Of a DNA stretch of 64,000 bases, positions 1-10,048 are shown in pieces. Under the pieces are notes generated by a model. It was not told the DNA's origin. It saw only the letters and a program-made list of their open reading frames with translations, and ran no database searches. Position numbers and translations under genes: made by a program. The stretch comes from Anaerolineales bacterium (GTDB lineage Bacteria; Chloroflexota; Anaerolineae; Anaerolineales; Villigracilaceae), in the NCBI GenBank assembly GCA_015075725.1, contig JABTTV010000001.1:4678492-4742491 (forward strand), written 5' to 3'. Positions within the stretch are counted from its first letter, which is position 1, and each line of letters opens with the position of its first letter.

Positions 1-299
1 AGAGCGCCGAAGTTCCGAAGCGCGTCTGCAAAGGTGGCGCGCCCGGCTCGCAGGGCGAGGCCGCGTCCGCCGCGCGGACCGTACATTTCCTCCAATGCGG
101 AACCGATGGCGGATAACTCGGTAAAATCGAAGCCTTTATCCAGGTTATCCGGGGGATAGTTTTCGATGTAATGACTCAGACCGCCAAGGTTGAGGATGGC
201 ATTCAAACCGTTCTTCCCCATCACTTCTTCAAGGGATTTGATCGTAATCAAGCCGAATTTGTTGGGATAATACAAACCAGATTTTTGGACGGGGCTCAT
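1..299 (-). CDS. V4R-like (4-vinyl reductase-type) domain protein, partial
   Basis: This reading frame starts at ATG 299 and runs off the left edge, so only the first 99 or so residues are visible. A GGAG ribosome binding site lies 5 bases before the ATG. The visible part contains NKFGLITIKSLEEVMGKNG, followed by a segment with YGPRGGRGLALRAGR. Both resemble V4R-type small-ligand domains as found in Chloroflexi proteins paired with roadblock domains. It lies 10 bases downstream of the roadblock gene on the same strand, so the two are probably co-transcribed and may act together in signalling. The family call rests on remembered resemblance and the C-terminus is not seen. Confidence 0.6.
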   Translation of the reverse strand, partial: MSPVQKSGLYYPNKFGLITIKSLEEVMGKNGLNAILNLGGLSHYIENYPPDNLDKGFDFTELSAIGSALEEMYGPRGGRGLALRAGRATFADALRNFGA

Positions 300-309
300 G
301 ATGACTCCA

Positions 310-681
310 TTAAATTAACTTCGCCAGATCTTCGGCGGCGCGACGCATATCCAGGAAGATCAGGCCAAGCCTGGCCTGTTCACGAACCAGGGCGGTTAGA
401 ACCGCTTCCTCCCCCACGGAGATAAGAACGACATAGCCCTTCAGCCCCTTGATATAAACCTGCTCGAGAGAGCCGCGCCCCAATTCGCCGGCAATTCGTT
501 CACCCAACGACAACATGGCCGCCGACATTGCGGAGACACGATCTTCCTCCACGCCCTGCGGCAAAGCGGAAGCAATGCTCAAACCATCCACGCTGACGAT
601 AGCCGAGGCTTCGATATCCGGCGAGGACGCCTGCAATTCCCTCAGGCGGTCTACCATTTGTTGTGTGCGATTTTTTGTCAA
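310..681 (-). CDS. Roadblock/LC7 domain protein (MglB-like)
   Basis: A 123-residue single-domain protein. The stretch ASAIVSVDGLSIASALPQG followed by an alternating strand-helix pattern is typical of roadblock/LC7 proteins, which form dimers and regulate small Ras-like GTPases such as MglA. The start is taken as TTG at 681 because AGGAGG sits 6 bases before it; an in-frame ATG eight codons later (657) is the alternative. It heads a pair with the V4R-like gene, and no GTPase partner is visible here. Cytoplasmic; a role in polarity or motility signalling is inference only. Confidence 0.8.
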   Translation of the reverse strand: MTKNRTQQMVDRLRELQASSPDIEASAIVSVDGLSIASALPQGVEEDRVSAMSAAMLSLGERIAGELGRGSLEQVYIKGLKGYVVLISVGEEAVLTALVREQARLGLIFLDMRRAAEDLAKLI

Positions 682-847
682 CCCAGCCCTCCTGGGGAAT
701 TTTTACGCCCCAAATATTTCAGGACGTTTTATACATTCATCGAAACAATTTTAGAACATGGCTACCAATGTGTCAAGTTCGCCATCGCTTGGTTTGCAAA
801 AGGGCAAGGCGTTCATGACACGAAATACCAGCCAAGGATGCGTTGTA

Positions 848-876
848 TTGACACGGTCATACCCTCATGGTAAACT
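848..876 (+). promoter_or_regulatory. Promoter of tRNA-Asp
   Basis: TTGACA (848-853), a 17-base spacer and an extended -10 TGGTAAACT (TAAACT 871-876) lie 20 bases before the mature tRNA. Position and spacing fit a sigma-70-type promoter. Confidence 0.7.
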
Positions 877-895
877 ACTGCCCGCTTAACCAAAT

Positions 896-972
896 GGTCT
901 CGTGGTGTAGCGGCCTAACATGCGGCCCTGTCAAGGCCGAGATCGCGGGTTCGAATCCCGTCGGGACCGCCA
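896..972 (+). tRNA. tRNA-Asp (GTC), CCA encoded
   Basis: The acceptor stem GGTCTCG pairs with CGGGACC with one G-T wobble. The anticodon arm carries CTGTCAA, giving anticodon GTC. The T arm holds GGTTCGAATCC. Discriminator G969 is followed by an encoded CCA. Confidence 0.95.
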
Positions 973-1003
973 GAATGTAATATTTCGAAAGGTCGAAACA
1001 AAG

Positions 1004-1038
1004 CAACCGGCAATTGAAGCCGGTTGTTTTGTTGTTTT
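1004..1038 (+). terminator. Terminator after tRNA-Asp
   Basis: The 8-bp stem CAACCGGC/GCCGGTTG with a 7-base loop is followed by TTTTGTTGTTTT, a rho-independent terminator. Confidence 0.8.
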
Positions 1039-1740
1039 ACTGCGTCTAATATCTCAATGGCGGTACTCCGTCAAATGGATAAGCGTTCTATGTACGATGG
1101 TCAACCCCAAGCTTTGTTGGAGGCGGCATAGGGATGGGGAACAATAGTCGAAGACCATTTCCAAATCAAAGTGCGACGCAACAATGCCACAGAACGCACG
1201 ATTGACAGGTTGGAAATATAAGCCAGTTCGTTTGCCATTACAAGCCTGGCGAGGCATGCAATCTGGCTTATAACAAACCGCTCTCCCACCCTTCTTACAG
1301 ATTCTGGAAAACTTGGCTACAGGGACATTCAAATCCAGTGAGGCATGAAGCGCTGGTTCGAACCGCGGACAGGAAAACAGGTAGGTGTGGGGGTAATTAA
1401 ATTCAAATGAAAATCAAAAAAATATAAATAAATTTTCCTGCCATTATTGATTGTAGACACTGTATGAGTGTCTGGTATTGAGCAATCATCCAATTATTAA
1501 GACTTCTATATGGTCCCTCAAAACTAATCACCGTATTCGGGCAATGAAAGTAGGTAATGCATTCAGTTACCCTTATTGTCCTGGGCATTAAGGTGGCAGG
1601 GCTAAGTCGTGACATAATCCATATTGCATTTGGTTTGTTTTTTTGCTACCATACAACCGAGTAAAATTACTGTTAGCGGGATTCGGATCAACCATTTTAG
1701 ACCGTCGGAAGTAACCTGAAAACAATAAAGAAGTTCGAGG
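1039..1740. other. Intergenic stretch without a recognised gene
   Basis: About 700 bases with only short, unconvincing open frames on either strand. A locally AT-rich patch lies near 1400-1450. No tRNA, repeat or known riboswitch was recognised. It may be decayed sequence or the distal promoter region of the giant gene. Confidence 0.5.
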
Positions 1741-1747
1741 CATTGAA

Positions 1748-1842
1748 CCAATGCTTTTAATTTGGTCGCTTAACCCACAACTGTGGGGGCGAGCATTGGG
1801 GAGCCAATAGCGAAACCGGCTGTTATAGCCGGTTGTTTGTTT
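1748..1842 (+). promoter_or_regulatory. Structured leader with alternative pairings before the giant gene
   Basis: CCAATGC (1748-1754) can pair with GCATTGG (1793-1799), enclosing an inner palindrome CCCACAACTGTGGG (1774-1787). The same ATTGG can instead pair with CCAAT at 1804-1808. A terminator-like hairpin AACCGGC/GCCGGTT (1814-1834) followed by GTTTGTTT ends 27 bases before the ATG at 1869. Mutually exclusive helices ahead of a terminator suggest transcription attenuation. No known riboswitch class was recognised, and a simple read-through block is also possible. Confidence 0.35.
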
Positions 1843-1868
1843 AAATCCAGTTTTTCCAAGAGGAAACA

Positions 1869-4800
1869 ATGTCAATCCAAAACCTGTTTTCAAATGCGAA
1901 ATGGAACAAGGTGAATTTTCGGATTCAACCTGCCAAGATGATGCAAATCTTCTTGATCCTGACTGTTCTCACTTCGGCCGTTGGGGTAAATCCCGCAGCC
2001 GCAGAGGATTCCATACTTAGCGATCCTCTTCAGTTGAACCCGATGAGCGCGCCAGCTCTTCAAGATAGTTCTAATTCCCGGGCAGACGCTTTGGTGCTTA
2101 TGAACTCTGATAGTGCTGGACACATTGACTTCGTTCACTATATCCAGCCGTATCTCGACCATTTTGGCATCCCTTATACCTTGCTGGATATTTCCACAAC
2201 CCCCATAACCGAAAACGTGATCGATTATGCCTTGATCATCATCGGTCATCGGCAGTTGGATATCGCTGGCACTTACCTGGATACAACCGAGCAAGGCAAT
2301 CTCTCAGCGGCGGTGAACGCTGGAACGGGTTTGGTCAACTTTGACAATGACTTATCAGCGGATGGCAGCACACCGCATTATTCATTTGTTCAAGATGTAT
2401 TTGGCTTCGGTTATGGTGGAGCGACCAGCGGTTCAGGTGTGAGCTTTCCGAGCAGTACGCTTCATTATATCGCTGAACGCCACACGCCGGGTGAGAGCCT
2501 GGGCACAGGAGAGATGAGCCTGCCAGGTGTGACATTGCCGGGGGATGTGACTACAGTGGCCAGCACGGGCGCACAACCTTTCATCGCCGTGACGACCTAT
2601 GGCGCTGGACGGGCAGTACAGTGGGGCAGTTATGAGTGGATGTCCACGTCGGTGCGGGGGCCGGTATATGGATTAGACGACCTAGTATGGCGCAGTCTTG
2701 TGTGGGCTGCGCGCAAGCCCTTTGTCATGCAGGGCATGCCTCCCTTTCTGACCATGCGAAGCGACGATGAGTCGGGAAATTTCGAGTGGATTCACATCGC
2801 CAACGAATTCGGCATCAAACCCTGGGCGGGATTGTTTTATCAGAACATTGATAGCGCAGAGGCAGCCGATCTCTCCAACCTGACCAATGCCGGACTTGCC
2901 ACAGCAGCGATCCACGCCTTCAATGGCAGCTTCTTTTATTTCAACCACGGTGCGGGAAATTATCCGGACGCCACCGTCGCTGCGAACTTTGCCGATGGTA
3001 CGGCCTGGCACACAACGAACAACATCCCGATCTCGGATTACGTCCTGCCGCACTATTACGAGTTTGGCTCGAATGTATTCCAGGGTCTTTCCAATTGGGG
3101 TGTTGAGTTCGTCGGTACACAGATGGAGCCCGGCAATGGCTACGGCGCGCCTTGGATCATGAACGGGCCGTTCCGTGAATACGAAACAGGCGGCAGCAGT
3201 TCCGGGTTGCCAATGTATTACGCCGACTTCATGACCGTCCCCGGTCACCCAGAGTTTGATGGACAGTTCTTCAACTGCGTCACCGAGATTCGTGACGATG
3301 CTGGATACGAGTGGTACCCAAATCTGGGGGATGTAGCGGGCACAATTGGAAGAGGAACGCGCCAGACCAAGCGTGCCCTGGACGGGATGCAGTTGGCGAC
3401 GCTCTTTACCCACGGCTACTTCGTGAGCGGGAGTTGGGGAGCCTCTGCCCCAGCCAACTGGCGGGCCATCCTGCAAGGCATTATGAACAACCTGAGCGCT
3501 TACGAGGTGGAGCCTGTGACGATAGACTACGCCTGCCGCTACATCCGAGCGACTACAACGTCGAATATCACATCGGCCGCTTATAACACAAGCACAAACC
3601 AAGTGATAGCGAACTTCAGCGGCGCCACAGATATCCCGACCCGTTTTTATTTGTTTATGGATGGGGAAGGTTACGTGATGGTGGATGTGCCTAGCTTCAC
3701 AGGGACGACCACCGTTAACTACATTATTCCTGGGCCGCTGGATCACATCGTTGTCAGCCCAAATCCAGCAACCGTGGTGGCTGGCACAACCCAACAGTTC
3801 AGTGCGGTAGGTTATGACGCCAACAACAACCCGATTCCGAATCTGACCTTTGCCTGGAGTGTTGTCAATGGAGGTGGGACCATCGACGTGAGTGGGCGTT
3901 TCACAGCCGGAGTTATTCCGGGAACCTACGCCAACACGGTCGTGGCGACGCGCAACGCTATCAGCGGGACAGCCAGCGTGACAGTGTCCGAGCCGGTGCT
4001 CCACCACTTTGAGTTCGCCACGATCGCCAATCCAAAGTATTTGAATGCGCCGTTCTCAATAACACTTCGCGCCCGCGACAACGCTGGCAACCTGGTGGTT
4101 GGCTACGCTGGGACGGTAGCGCTGACCGACTCGACCGGGACGGTCACGCCAACTTCGGTCGGACCTTTCGTAGGTGGGGCGTGGACTGGTCCGGTGACCA
4201 TTGGCGCTACGGCAAGCAGTGCGACCCTGACGGCGACAGGTAGTGGAGTAACTGGGATAAGCAATACCTTCCAGGTGCTCGCCGCCCCGGTTTGCCCATG
4301 CAGCATTTGGGATTCCGGGACAACGCCCGCGAATCCCTTTAATGCAGACCCCAATGCTTTGGAGGTTGGAATGAAATTCCGCGCCGCCACAGATGGGTAC
4401 ATCACTGCCTTGCGCTTCTACCGGAGCGCATCCAACACGGGGACGGAATTTGTCGGGCACCTGTGGACAGCAGATGGGACGATGCTGGCGGAGGCAGTCT
4501 ATCCAACCGGAACACCAGCCGGATGGCAGCAGGTCAACCTGGCTGCGCCTGTTCCGATCAGTTCAGATACAACCTATGTAGTTTCATATCATACAACAGC
4601 AGGCTATGCCGTTGACCGGCCTTACTTCACTGAAGGCAACCGGGCGTTATACGAACACCCGCCGTTGCGCGCCCTGGTAGACGGTGAGCAGGGCGGAAAT
4701 GGTGTCTATAAATACGATAATACCGTGCCTGCTGGTGGTTCCCACTTCCCAAATGAAACCTATCAATCCAGCAATTACTGGACAGATGTGGTCTTCGAGA

Positions 4801-7800
4801 CCGACCTGACCCCACCGGAAGTGTGTGTTGACGGGGACTGTATGTTGTGGGGTGACAGTTTTACTCCTTCTGATGTATCTTCGAATTCCGAGGCTGTCGA
4901 GCTTGGTGTTCGATTCCGCTCCAGCTTGGGGGGGTACATCACCGGCTTGCGCTATTACCGTGGCTCAGGTGACACAGTCGCACACCCGGGACACCTGTGG
5001 GCATCCAATGGCACCTTGCTTGCCTCGCTTACTTTTCCAGCCACGGCAACCGCAGGCTGGCAACAGGCGCTTTTCGACACGCCCGTACTGGTCCTGCCCA
5101 ATCAAATCTACGTGGCTTCTTACCATACTTCAACCTCCTGGATACGAACGCTCAATTACTTCACCAGTGGGCGTGATAACCCGCCTCTTTATGCCTATTC
5201 CAGCACTGAGGCAGGCGGCCCGAATGGCTTGTATACTTATGGTCCCTCGCCCAGTTTCCCCAACGGCACATTTAATGCCTCCAACTACTGGGTGGATGTG
5301 CTCTTCAGGACACAGATTCAACAAGATACGACCGCCCCGAGCGTGGCATCCACCATTCCGGCGCCGAATGCGAATGGTGTTGATATCAACGCCGATGTTA
5401 CTACCACATTCAGCGAGGCAGTAGATCCGGACACCATCGGCAATGCCACCTTTGAACTGCGTGGTCCAGCGAACGCCCTAGTAACGGCTACCGTCACATA
5501 CGACCAGAACACCCATACCGCCCGGCTGAACCCAGCCAGCCCCCTTTCTTACTCCACAACCTACACTGCTGTAGTAAAGGGCGGGGTTTACGGTGTACAT
5601 GATCTGGCGGGCAATCCAATGTACGGAGATTACACCTGGTCATTCACCACTCTGACCGAAGCACCCACCCTGGATCATTTTGGATTTTCGGCAATATCGA
5701 GCCCGCAGGTAACAGGCACACCTTTTGCGGTAACGATTACTGCCTATGATGACGGTAATAATGTGTTCACACCCTACAATGGCACAGTCAACTTGAGTGT
5801 ATCCGCTGGAACCATCACGCCAGTCCAGGCCGGGCCTTTTGTAGATGGCGTCTGGAGTGGGTCGCTTACCATTGACTCAAGTGTGGAGTATTCCGACCTG
5901 GTCGTCACTGCTACCGATGGGGCTGTTGTGGGTCAAAGCAATTCCTTTGCTTTGCAGCTGCCGCCGGAACCGCCAGACTTTTACACTGTCACATCCGATT
6001 CATACCAGCAGGTGACAGGAGTTCCGTTTAATGTGACTGTCACTACTTATCCCGGGCTGACGATCAACGCTTGGGAGGACAACCACCAGTACCCGGTTCT
6101 GGCAACGACCATTGATCCGACAACGTTAATTCCTGGAAATCCTGGAGAGTCGGATGGACAGTGGACGGAGTTTCATTACATTCAGGGCCGCCCTTATCCG
6201 AGCGTGCTAGCCGGTACAAATGAAGAGAATTATGGTCTGCCGACGATGCGCTTCTATGCGGATGGGATTCCCAACGGTGAATACCAGGTGATTGCCAACC
6301 TGTATGATAACGCCCAGATGCGCTACTTCTACGGTTATACAATGGATAATCCCAAGGCTTATTCCATTGATGTTCCCGGAGGCGCTACCGGCACGCAGCA
6401 TCGCGAGTACAGCCTGGGCAATATCACTATCACCAACGGGACCTTCAATATCTACGTTCGAGACGCCGATTGGCTGGGTGGGCAGGATTACAGATTCTTC
6501 GGCTGGGCATGGATCCGCCTGGTTCCGGTCTACGGCGACACAACCATCAACGCCTGGGAAGATAACCATCAGGACCCAGTCCTGACCACAACCACCAACC
6601 CTGCGGCTATCATTGGTACAGATGGCTTTTGGACAGAATTCCTCTATACACCCAGCCGACCATATCCAACCATCCTGGCAGGAGTTGACGAAGAGAACCA
6701 CGGCTTGCCGACGATGCGATTCTATGCAGATGGCATACCCAATGGCACCTACCAGGTATTTGCCAACTTGTACGATAACGCTTCCATGCGCTATTACTAC
6801 GGCTTTTCGGCGGGCAATCCAAAAGAGTTCTCCATCGACCTGCCAGGTGGCGCTACCGGCACGCAGCATCGCGAGTACAGCCTGGGCAACATCACCATCA
6901 CCGATGGCACCTTCAATATCTACATCAGAGATGCTGACTGGTTGGGGGGAATGGACTATCGCTTCTTCGGCTGGGCATGGATTCGCCTAGCTTCAGCCGG
7001 TGTCGAGATGAGCTCCAGCTCAGCCACAATGCTTTTCGATGCTGACGGAGACGGCATTTACGGCGAAGCTGGAGATACTGTCAAGCAGCTCACCAACGGT
7101 GCGTTCACCATCTCTGCGCAGGAATCCACTCCGGGAACCGGTGTGGAAATTATTGCCACGGACAATGCTGGACGAACGGGGTCCAACCAGTACACTGTTA
7201 CGACAACTAACCAGGCTCCGCAGGCAGTGGATGACACCTATACAATCGACGAAAATACTACCCTGACAGTTGCTGCCCCGGGTGTGCTGAACAACGATAC
7301 TGATCCCGACAGCGATTCTCTCAATGCGATTGAGGTCAGCGGCACAACGCATGGCACGCTTGATCTCAATGCAGACGGCTCGTTCACGTACACACCATAT
7401 TCCGGTTATTCGGGCGATGATACATTTACTTATAAGGCGAATGATGGGTATGAAGATAGTAACACCGCGACTGTTAGTATTTCCGTAATTCCAAACGAAT
7501 ACACTTTGACAATTGTCTCGGACCATGGTTTGGTGACAAAGACGCCCAACAAACCCACCTATCACTATCTCGATGTGGTAACTCTGAGCATGACGGCAGT
7601 TGACCCCGGTTGGACATTCACTGGCTGGAGCGGCGATGTGTTTGAGGATAAAGTCACAATCCTTGGTGATACTACAGTAACTGCCAATTTCGCTCTCAAC
7701 CAGTACACCATCACCTTCGACAGCAATGGCGGTTCGCCAGTCGACCCGATCACCCAGGACTTTGGTTCAACGGTGACCGCCCCGGCTGATCCGACCAAGG

Positions 7801-9689
7801 CTGGTTACACCTTCGCAGGCTGGGATCCATCCGTCCCGGCGACCATGCCTCTGGGTGGAGCGGCCCTGACCGCGCAGTGGACGGTGAACCAATACACCAT
7901 CACCTTCGACAGTAACGGCGGTTCAGCTGTGGACCCGATCACGCAGGACTTTGGTTCAGCAGTGACCGCCCCGGCTGATCCGACACGACTCGGTTACACC
8001 TTCGCAGGCTGGGATCCATCCGTCCCGGCGACCATGCCGTTGAACGGCGCGAACCTGACCGCCCAATGGACAGCCAACGAGTACACCATCACCTTCGACA
8101 GCAACGGCGGTTCGGCAGTGGCTTCGATCACGCAGGCATTCGGTTCATCGATCACACCGCCTGCCGACCCGACCCGGGCTGGCTTCACCTTTGCCGGTTG
8201 GGATCCAGCCATCCCGGCGACCATGCCGTTGGGCGGAGCCGCACTGACCGCCCAGTGGACAGCCAACGACTACACCATCACCTTCGACAGCAACGGCGGT
8301 TCGGCTGTTGATCCGATCACCCTGCCTTACGGCTCAGCGGTGACCGCCCCGGCTGACCCAACCCGACCTGGCTACACCTTCGCCGGTTGGGATCCATCCG
8401 TCCCGGCGACCATGCCGTTGGGTGGAGCAACCCTGACCGCGCAGTGGACAGTGAATCGATACACCATCACCTTCGACAGCAACGGCGGTTCAGCTGTGGA
8501 CCCGATCACTCAGGACTTTGGTTCAGCAGTGACCGCCCCGGCTGACCCGACCAAGGCTGGCTACACCTTTGCCGGTTGGGATCCATCCATCCCGGCGACC
8601 ATGCCTTTGGGCGGAGCGGCCCTGACCGCGCAGTGGACGGTGAACCAGTACACGCTGGCCTACACAGCTGGGACAGGCGGAACACTGACTGGTGAAGCAT
8701 CACAGGTCGTTAACTACGGTGGAAACGGAACCCTGGTCACAGCCGTACCAAACACAGGCTACTATTTCGTGAGTTGGAGTGATGGTGTCTTGACCGTTTC
8801 CAGAACCGATGAGAATGTCACCGCCAATCTTTCCGTCACAGCCACCTTTGCCCAGGGTGCAGCAACCATCAAATTGATAGACAGTACGGGCGCAGGTATC
8901 GCTGGCGCAAGAGCGCAATATTATGATAAAGGCTGGAAAGACATCCCCGGCACCACCAACACCGAGGGAATGCTATCGGTTGCCATCCCTGGGCTGAAAG
9001 GAAGAGTCAACTTCAAAATCTACCACGCCGGGGCACAAATCCAAAAGACTCAGGACATTACAAGCAACCCCCTCGTCGTCTTCCAGACCAAAATGGTGAC
9101 CCTCAAGCTGCTCAGTTCGACAGGCAGCGAGCTGACCGGCGGCGCGCAATACTATGCCGGCGGTTGGAAGCCCTTCGGCAGCGGCGCGACGACCACTGCG
9201 ATGGAATTGCTCCCCTTGACTTACTCGTTCAGGGTCAGTTATGGCGGCGCACAGGTCAGCAAGAGTATCAACATCGCCACAACTCCGGACGTCGTCTTCC
9301 AGACCAAACTGGTGACCTTCAAGCTGCTCAGTTCGACAGGCAGCGACCTGACAGGTGGCGCACAATACTACATCGGCGGTTGGAAGACCTTCGGGAGCGG
9401 CACGACGACCACTGCGATGGAATTGCTCCCCGTGACTTACTCGTTCAGGGTCAGTTATGGCGGCGCACAGATCAGTAAGAGCATCAACATTGCCACAACC
9501 GCGAACGTCGTCTTCCAGACCGGCAGCGTACACTCAGACAGTGGAACCTGCACCCAGTATTACGCCGGCGGCTGGCGACCTTTCACTCAGGACATGGAAT
9601 TGCTGCCTGTCGCTTACCCCTTCAGGTTCACCGGCTGGCCGCAAAAGACCTACACACTTACCTCAGGAATTGTCAATCACATCCACTGA
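1869..9689 (+). CDS. Giant secreted multidomain repeat protein (2606 aa)
   Basis: The start ATG is preceded by GAGGAAAC. Residues about 24-47 form a signal peptide (hydrophobic core, then NPAAAED). Residues about 70-580 resemble a polysaccharide-deacetylase or glycosidase-like fold (the MRSDDESG segment is suggestive). Next come an Ig-like domain (about 625-715), two DUF4082-like domains (about 810-978 and 986-1151), a Big_5-like domain (about 1156-1262), two near-identical NAWEDNHQ modules (about 1398-1710) and a cadherin/VCBS-like domain with NQAPQAVDDTYTIDE (about 1780-1875). Five InlB/Flg_new-type repeats of exactly 63 residues follow (1946-2260). The C-terminus has repeats of 72 residues with QYYAGGWKPFGSG cores and no LPXTG or PEP sorting signal. 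Probably an extracellular adhesin or carbohydrate-active surface protein; the enzymatic activity is unproven. Confidence 0.85.
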   Translation: MSIQNLFSNAKWNKVNFRIQPAKMMQIFLILTVLTSAVGVNPAAAEDSILSDPLQLNPMSAPALQDSSNSRADALVLMNSDSAGHIDFVHYIQPYLDHFGIPYTLLDISTTPITENVIDYALIIIGHRQLDIAGTYLDTTEQGNLSAAVNAGTGLVNFDNDLSADGSTPHYSFVQDVFGFGYGGATSGSGVSFPSSTLHYIAERHTPGESLGTGEMSLPGVTLPGDVTTVASTGAQPFIAVTTYGAGRAVQWGSYEWMSTSVRGPVYGLDDLVWRSLVWAARKPFVMQGMPPFLTMRSDDESGNFEWIHIANEFGIKPWAGLFYQNIDSAEAADLSNLTNAGLATAAIHAFNGSFFYFNHGAGNYPDATVAANFADGTAWHTTNNIPISDYVLPHYYEFGSNVFQGLSNWGVEFVGTQMEPGNGYGAPWIMNGPFREYETGGSSSGLPMYYADFMTVPGHPEFDGQFFNCVTEIRDDAGYEWYPNLGDVAGTIGRGTRQTKRALDGMQLATLFTHGYFVSGSWGASAPANWRAILQGIMNNLSAYEVEPVTIDYACRYIRATTTSNITSAAYNTSTNQVIANFSGATDIPTRFYLFMDGEGYVMVDVPSFTGTTTVNYIIPGPLDHIVVSPNPATVVAGTTQQFSAVGYDANNNPIPNLTFAWSVVNGGGTIDVSGRFTAGVIPGTYANTVVATRNAISGTASVTVSEPVLHHFEFATIANPKYLNAPFSITLRARDNAGNLVVGYAGTVALTDSTGTVTPTSVGPFVGGAWTGPVTIGATASSATLTATGSGVTGISNTFQVLAAPVCPCSIWDSGTTPANPFNADPNALEVGMKFRAATDGYITALRFYRSASNTGTEFVGHLWTADGTMLAEAVYPTGTPAGWQQVNLAAPVPISSDTTYVVSYHTTAGYAVDRPYFTEGNRALYEHPPLRALVDGEQGGNGVYKYDNTVPAGGSHFPNETYQSSNYWTDVVFETDLTPPEVCVDGDCMLWGDSFTPSDVSSNSEAVELGVRFRSSLGGYITGLRYYRGSGDTVAHPGHLWASNGTLLASLTFPATATAGWQQALFDTPVLVLPNQIYVASYHTSTSWIRTLNYFTSGRDNPPLYAYSSTEAGGPNGLYTYGPSPSFPNGTFNASNYWVDVLFRTQIQQDTTAPSVASTIPAPNANGVDINADVTTTFSEAVDPDTIGNATFELRGPANALVTATVTYDQNTHTARLNPASPLSYSTTYTAVVKGGVYGVHDLAGNPMYGDYTWSFTTLTEAPTLDHFGFSAISSPQVTGTPFAVTITAYDDGNNVFTPYNGTVNLSVSAGTITPVQAGPFVDGVWSGSLTIDSSVEYSDLVVTATDGAVVGQSNSFALQLPPEPPDFYTVTSDSYQQVTGVPFNVTVTTYPGLTINAWEDNHQYPVLATTIDPTTLIPGNPGESDGQWTEFHYIQGRPYPSVLAGTNEENYGLPTMRFYADGIPNGEYQVIANLYDNAQMRYFYGYTMDNPKAYSIDVPGGATGTQHREYSLGNITITNGTFNIYVRDADWLGGQDYRFFGWAWIRLVPVYGDTTINAWEDNHQDPVLTTTTNPAAIIGTDGFWTEFLYTPSRPYPTILAGVDEENHGLPTMRFYADGIPNGTYQVFANLYDNASMRYYYGFSAGNPKEFSIDLPGGATGTQHREYSLGNITITDGTFNIYIRDADWLGGMDYRFFGWAWIRLASAGVEMSSSSATMLFDADGDGIYGEAGDTVKQLTNGAFTISAQESTPGTGVEIIATDNAGRTGSNQYTVTTTNQAPQAVDDTYTIDENTTLTVAAPGVLNNDTDPDSDSLNAIEVSGTTHGTLDLNADGSFTYTPYSGYSGDDTFTYKANDGYEDSNTATVSISVIPNEYTLTIVSDHGLVTKTPNKPTYHYLDVVTLSMTAVDPGWTFTGWSGDVFEDKVTILGDTTVTANFALNQYTITFDSNGGSPVDPITQDFGSTVTAPADPTKAGYTFAGWDPSVPATMPLGGAALTAQWTVNQYTITFDSNGGSAVDPITQDFGSAVTAPADPTRLGYTFAGWDPSVPATMPLNGANLTAQWTANEYTITFDSNGGSAVASITQAFGSSITPPADPTRAGFTFAGWDPAIPATMPLGGAALTAQWTANDYTITFDSNGGSAVDPITLPYGSAVTAPADPTRPGYTFAGWDPSVPATMPLGGATLTAQWTVNRYTITFDSNGGSAVDPITQDFGSAVTAPADPTKAGYTFAGWDPSIPATMPLGGAALTAQWTVNQYTLAYTAGTGGTLTGEASQVVNYGGNGTLVTAVPNTGYYFVSWSDGVLTVSRTDENVTANLSVTATFAQGAATIKLIDSTGAGIAGARAQYYDKGWKDIPGTTNTEGMLSVAIPGLKGRVNFKIYHAGAQIQKTQDITSNPLVVFQTKMVTLKLLSSTGSELTGGAQYYAGGWKPFGSGATTTAMELLPLTYSFRVSYGGAQVSKSINIATTPDVVFQTKLVTFKLLSSTGSDLTGGAQYYIGGWKTFGSGTTTTAMELLPVTYSFRVSYGGAQISKSINIATTANVVFQTGSVHSDSGTCTQYYAGGWRPFTQDMELLPVAYPFRFTGWPQKTYTLTSGIVNHIH
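7704..8648 (+). repeat. Five in-frame 189-bp tandem repeats
   Basis: The unit beginning TACACCATCACCTTCGACAG recurs at 7704, 7893, 8082, 8271 and 8460, exactly 189 bases (63 codons) apart. It encodes ITFDSNGGS...GYTFAGWDP InlB/Flg_new-type repeats. Conservation at DNA level suggests recent duplication or gene conversion. Confidence 0.95.
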
Positions 9690-9724
9690 AAACAATCTTC
9701 CTGAACATCGTTCCTTTCTAAATG

Positions 9725-9753
9725 AAAAGTTCCCCGGATCCAGGGGAACTTTT
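9725..9753 (+). terminator. Terminator after the giant gene
   Basis: AAAAGTTCCCC and GGGGAACTTTT form an 11-bp stem with a 7-base loop, 36 bases after the stop codon. Confidence 0.85.
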
Positions 9754-9953
9754 CATACATGCCAATAAGCAACTGATGATCGTTCAAAATTTAGTAAAGC
9801 CAGCGACCGAATGGGATATTCTTCCGCCTGGGGAAATTTTATGCGCTGGGGAATTGTTTCCCAGCAAGATTTCATTAAATAGCACTGCTCTTCTCCTGTT
9901 CTTTTGGTAATTAATCAATCTGAGATGCAACTTATAGTAAAATATTCTTTGCC

Positions 9954-10037
9954 GGGGCGATGGCGGAATCGGCAGACGCAACAGACTTAAAATCTGTCGT
10001 TGGCAACAACGTGAGGGTTCGACCCCCTCTCGCCCCA
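9954..10037 (+). tRNA. tRNA-Leu (TAA)
   Basis: The acceptor stem GGGGCGA pairs with TCGCCCC. The anticodon stem ACAGA/TCTGT holds loop CTTAAAA, giving anticodon TAA. A long variable arm is present, the T loop is GGTTCGACC and the discriminator is A. CCA is not encoded. Confidence 0.95.
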
Positions 10038-10048
10038 CTTTTCATCAT

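Noticed and set aside
1039..1868. Short frames as small genes in the leader region
   Set aside because: None has a convincing ribosome binding site, composition or recognisable motif.
2682..4007. 441-codon open frame on the minus strand
   Set aside because: It lies opposite the giant gene, has no ribosome binding site and no family-like sequence. Long antisense frames are expected opposite repeat-rich, GC-biased coding DNA.
7704..8648. Regular repeats considered as a CRISPR array
   Set aside because: The period is 189 bases, the whole unit is conserved without unique spacers, and the frame is open throughout. It is a protein repeat.
8973..9533. 186-codon minus-strand frame with internal repeats
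   Set aside because: It mirrors the C-terminal repeats of the giant gene and has no independent support.
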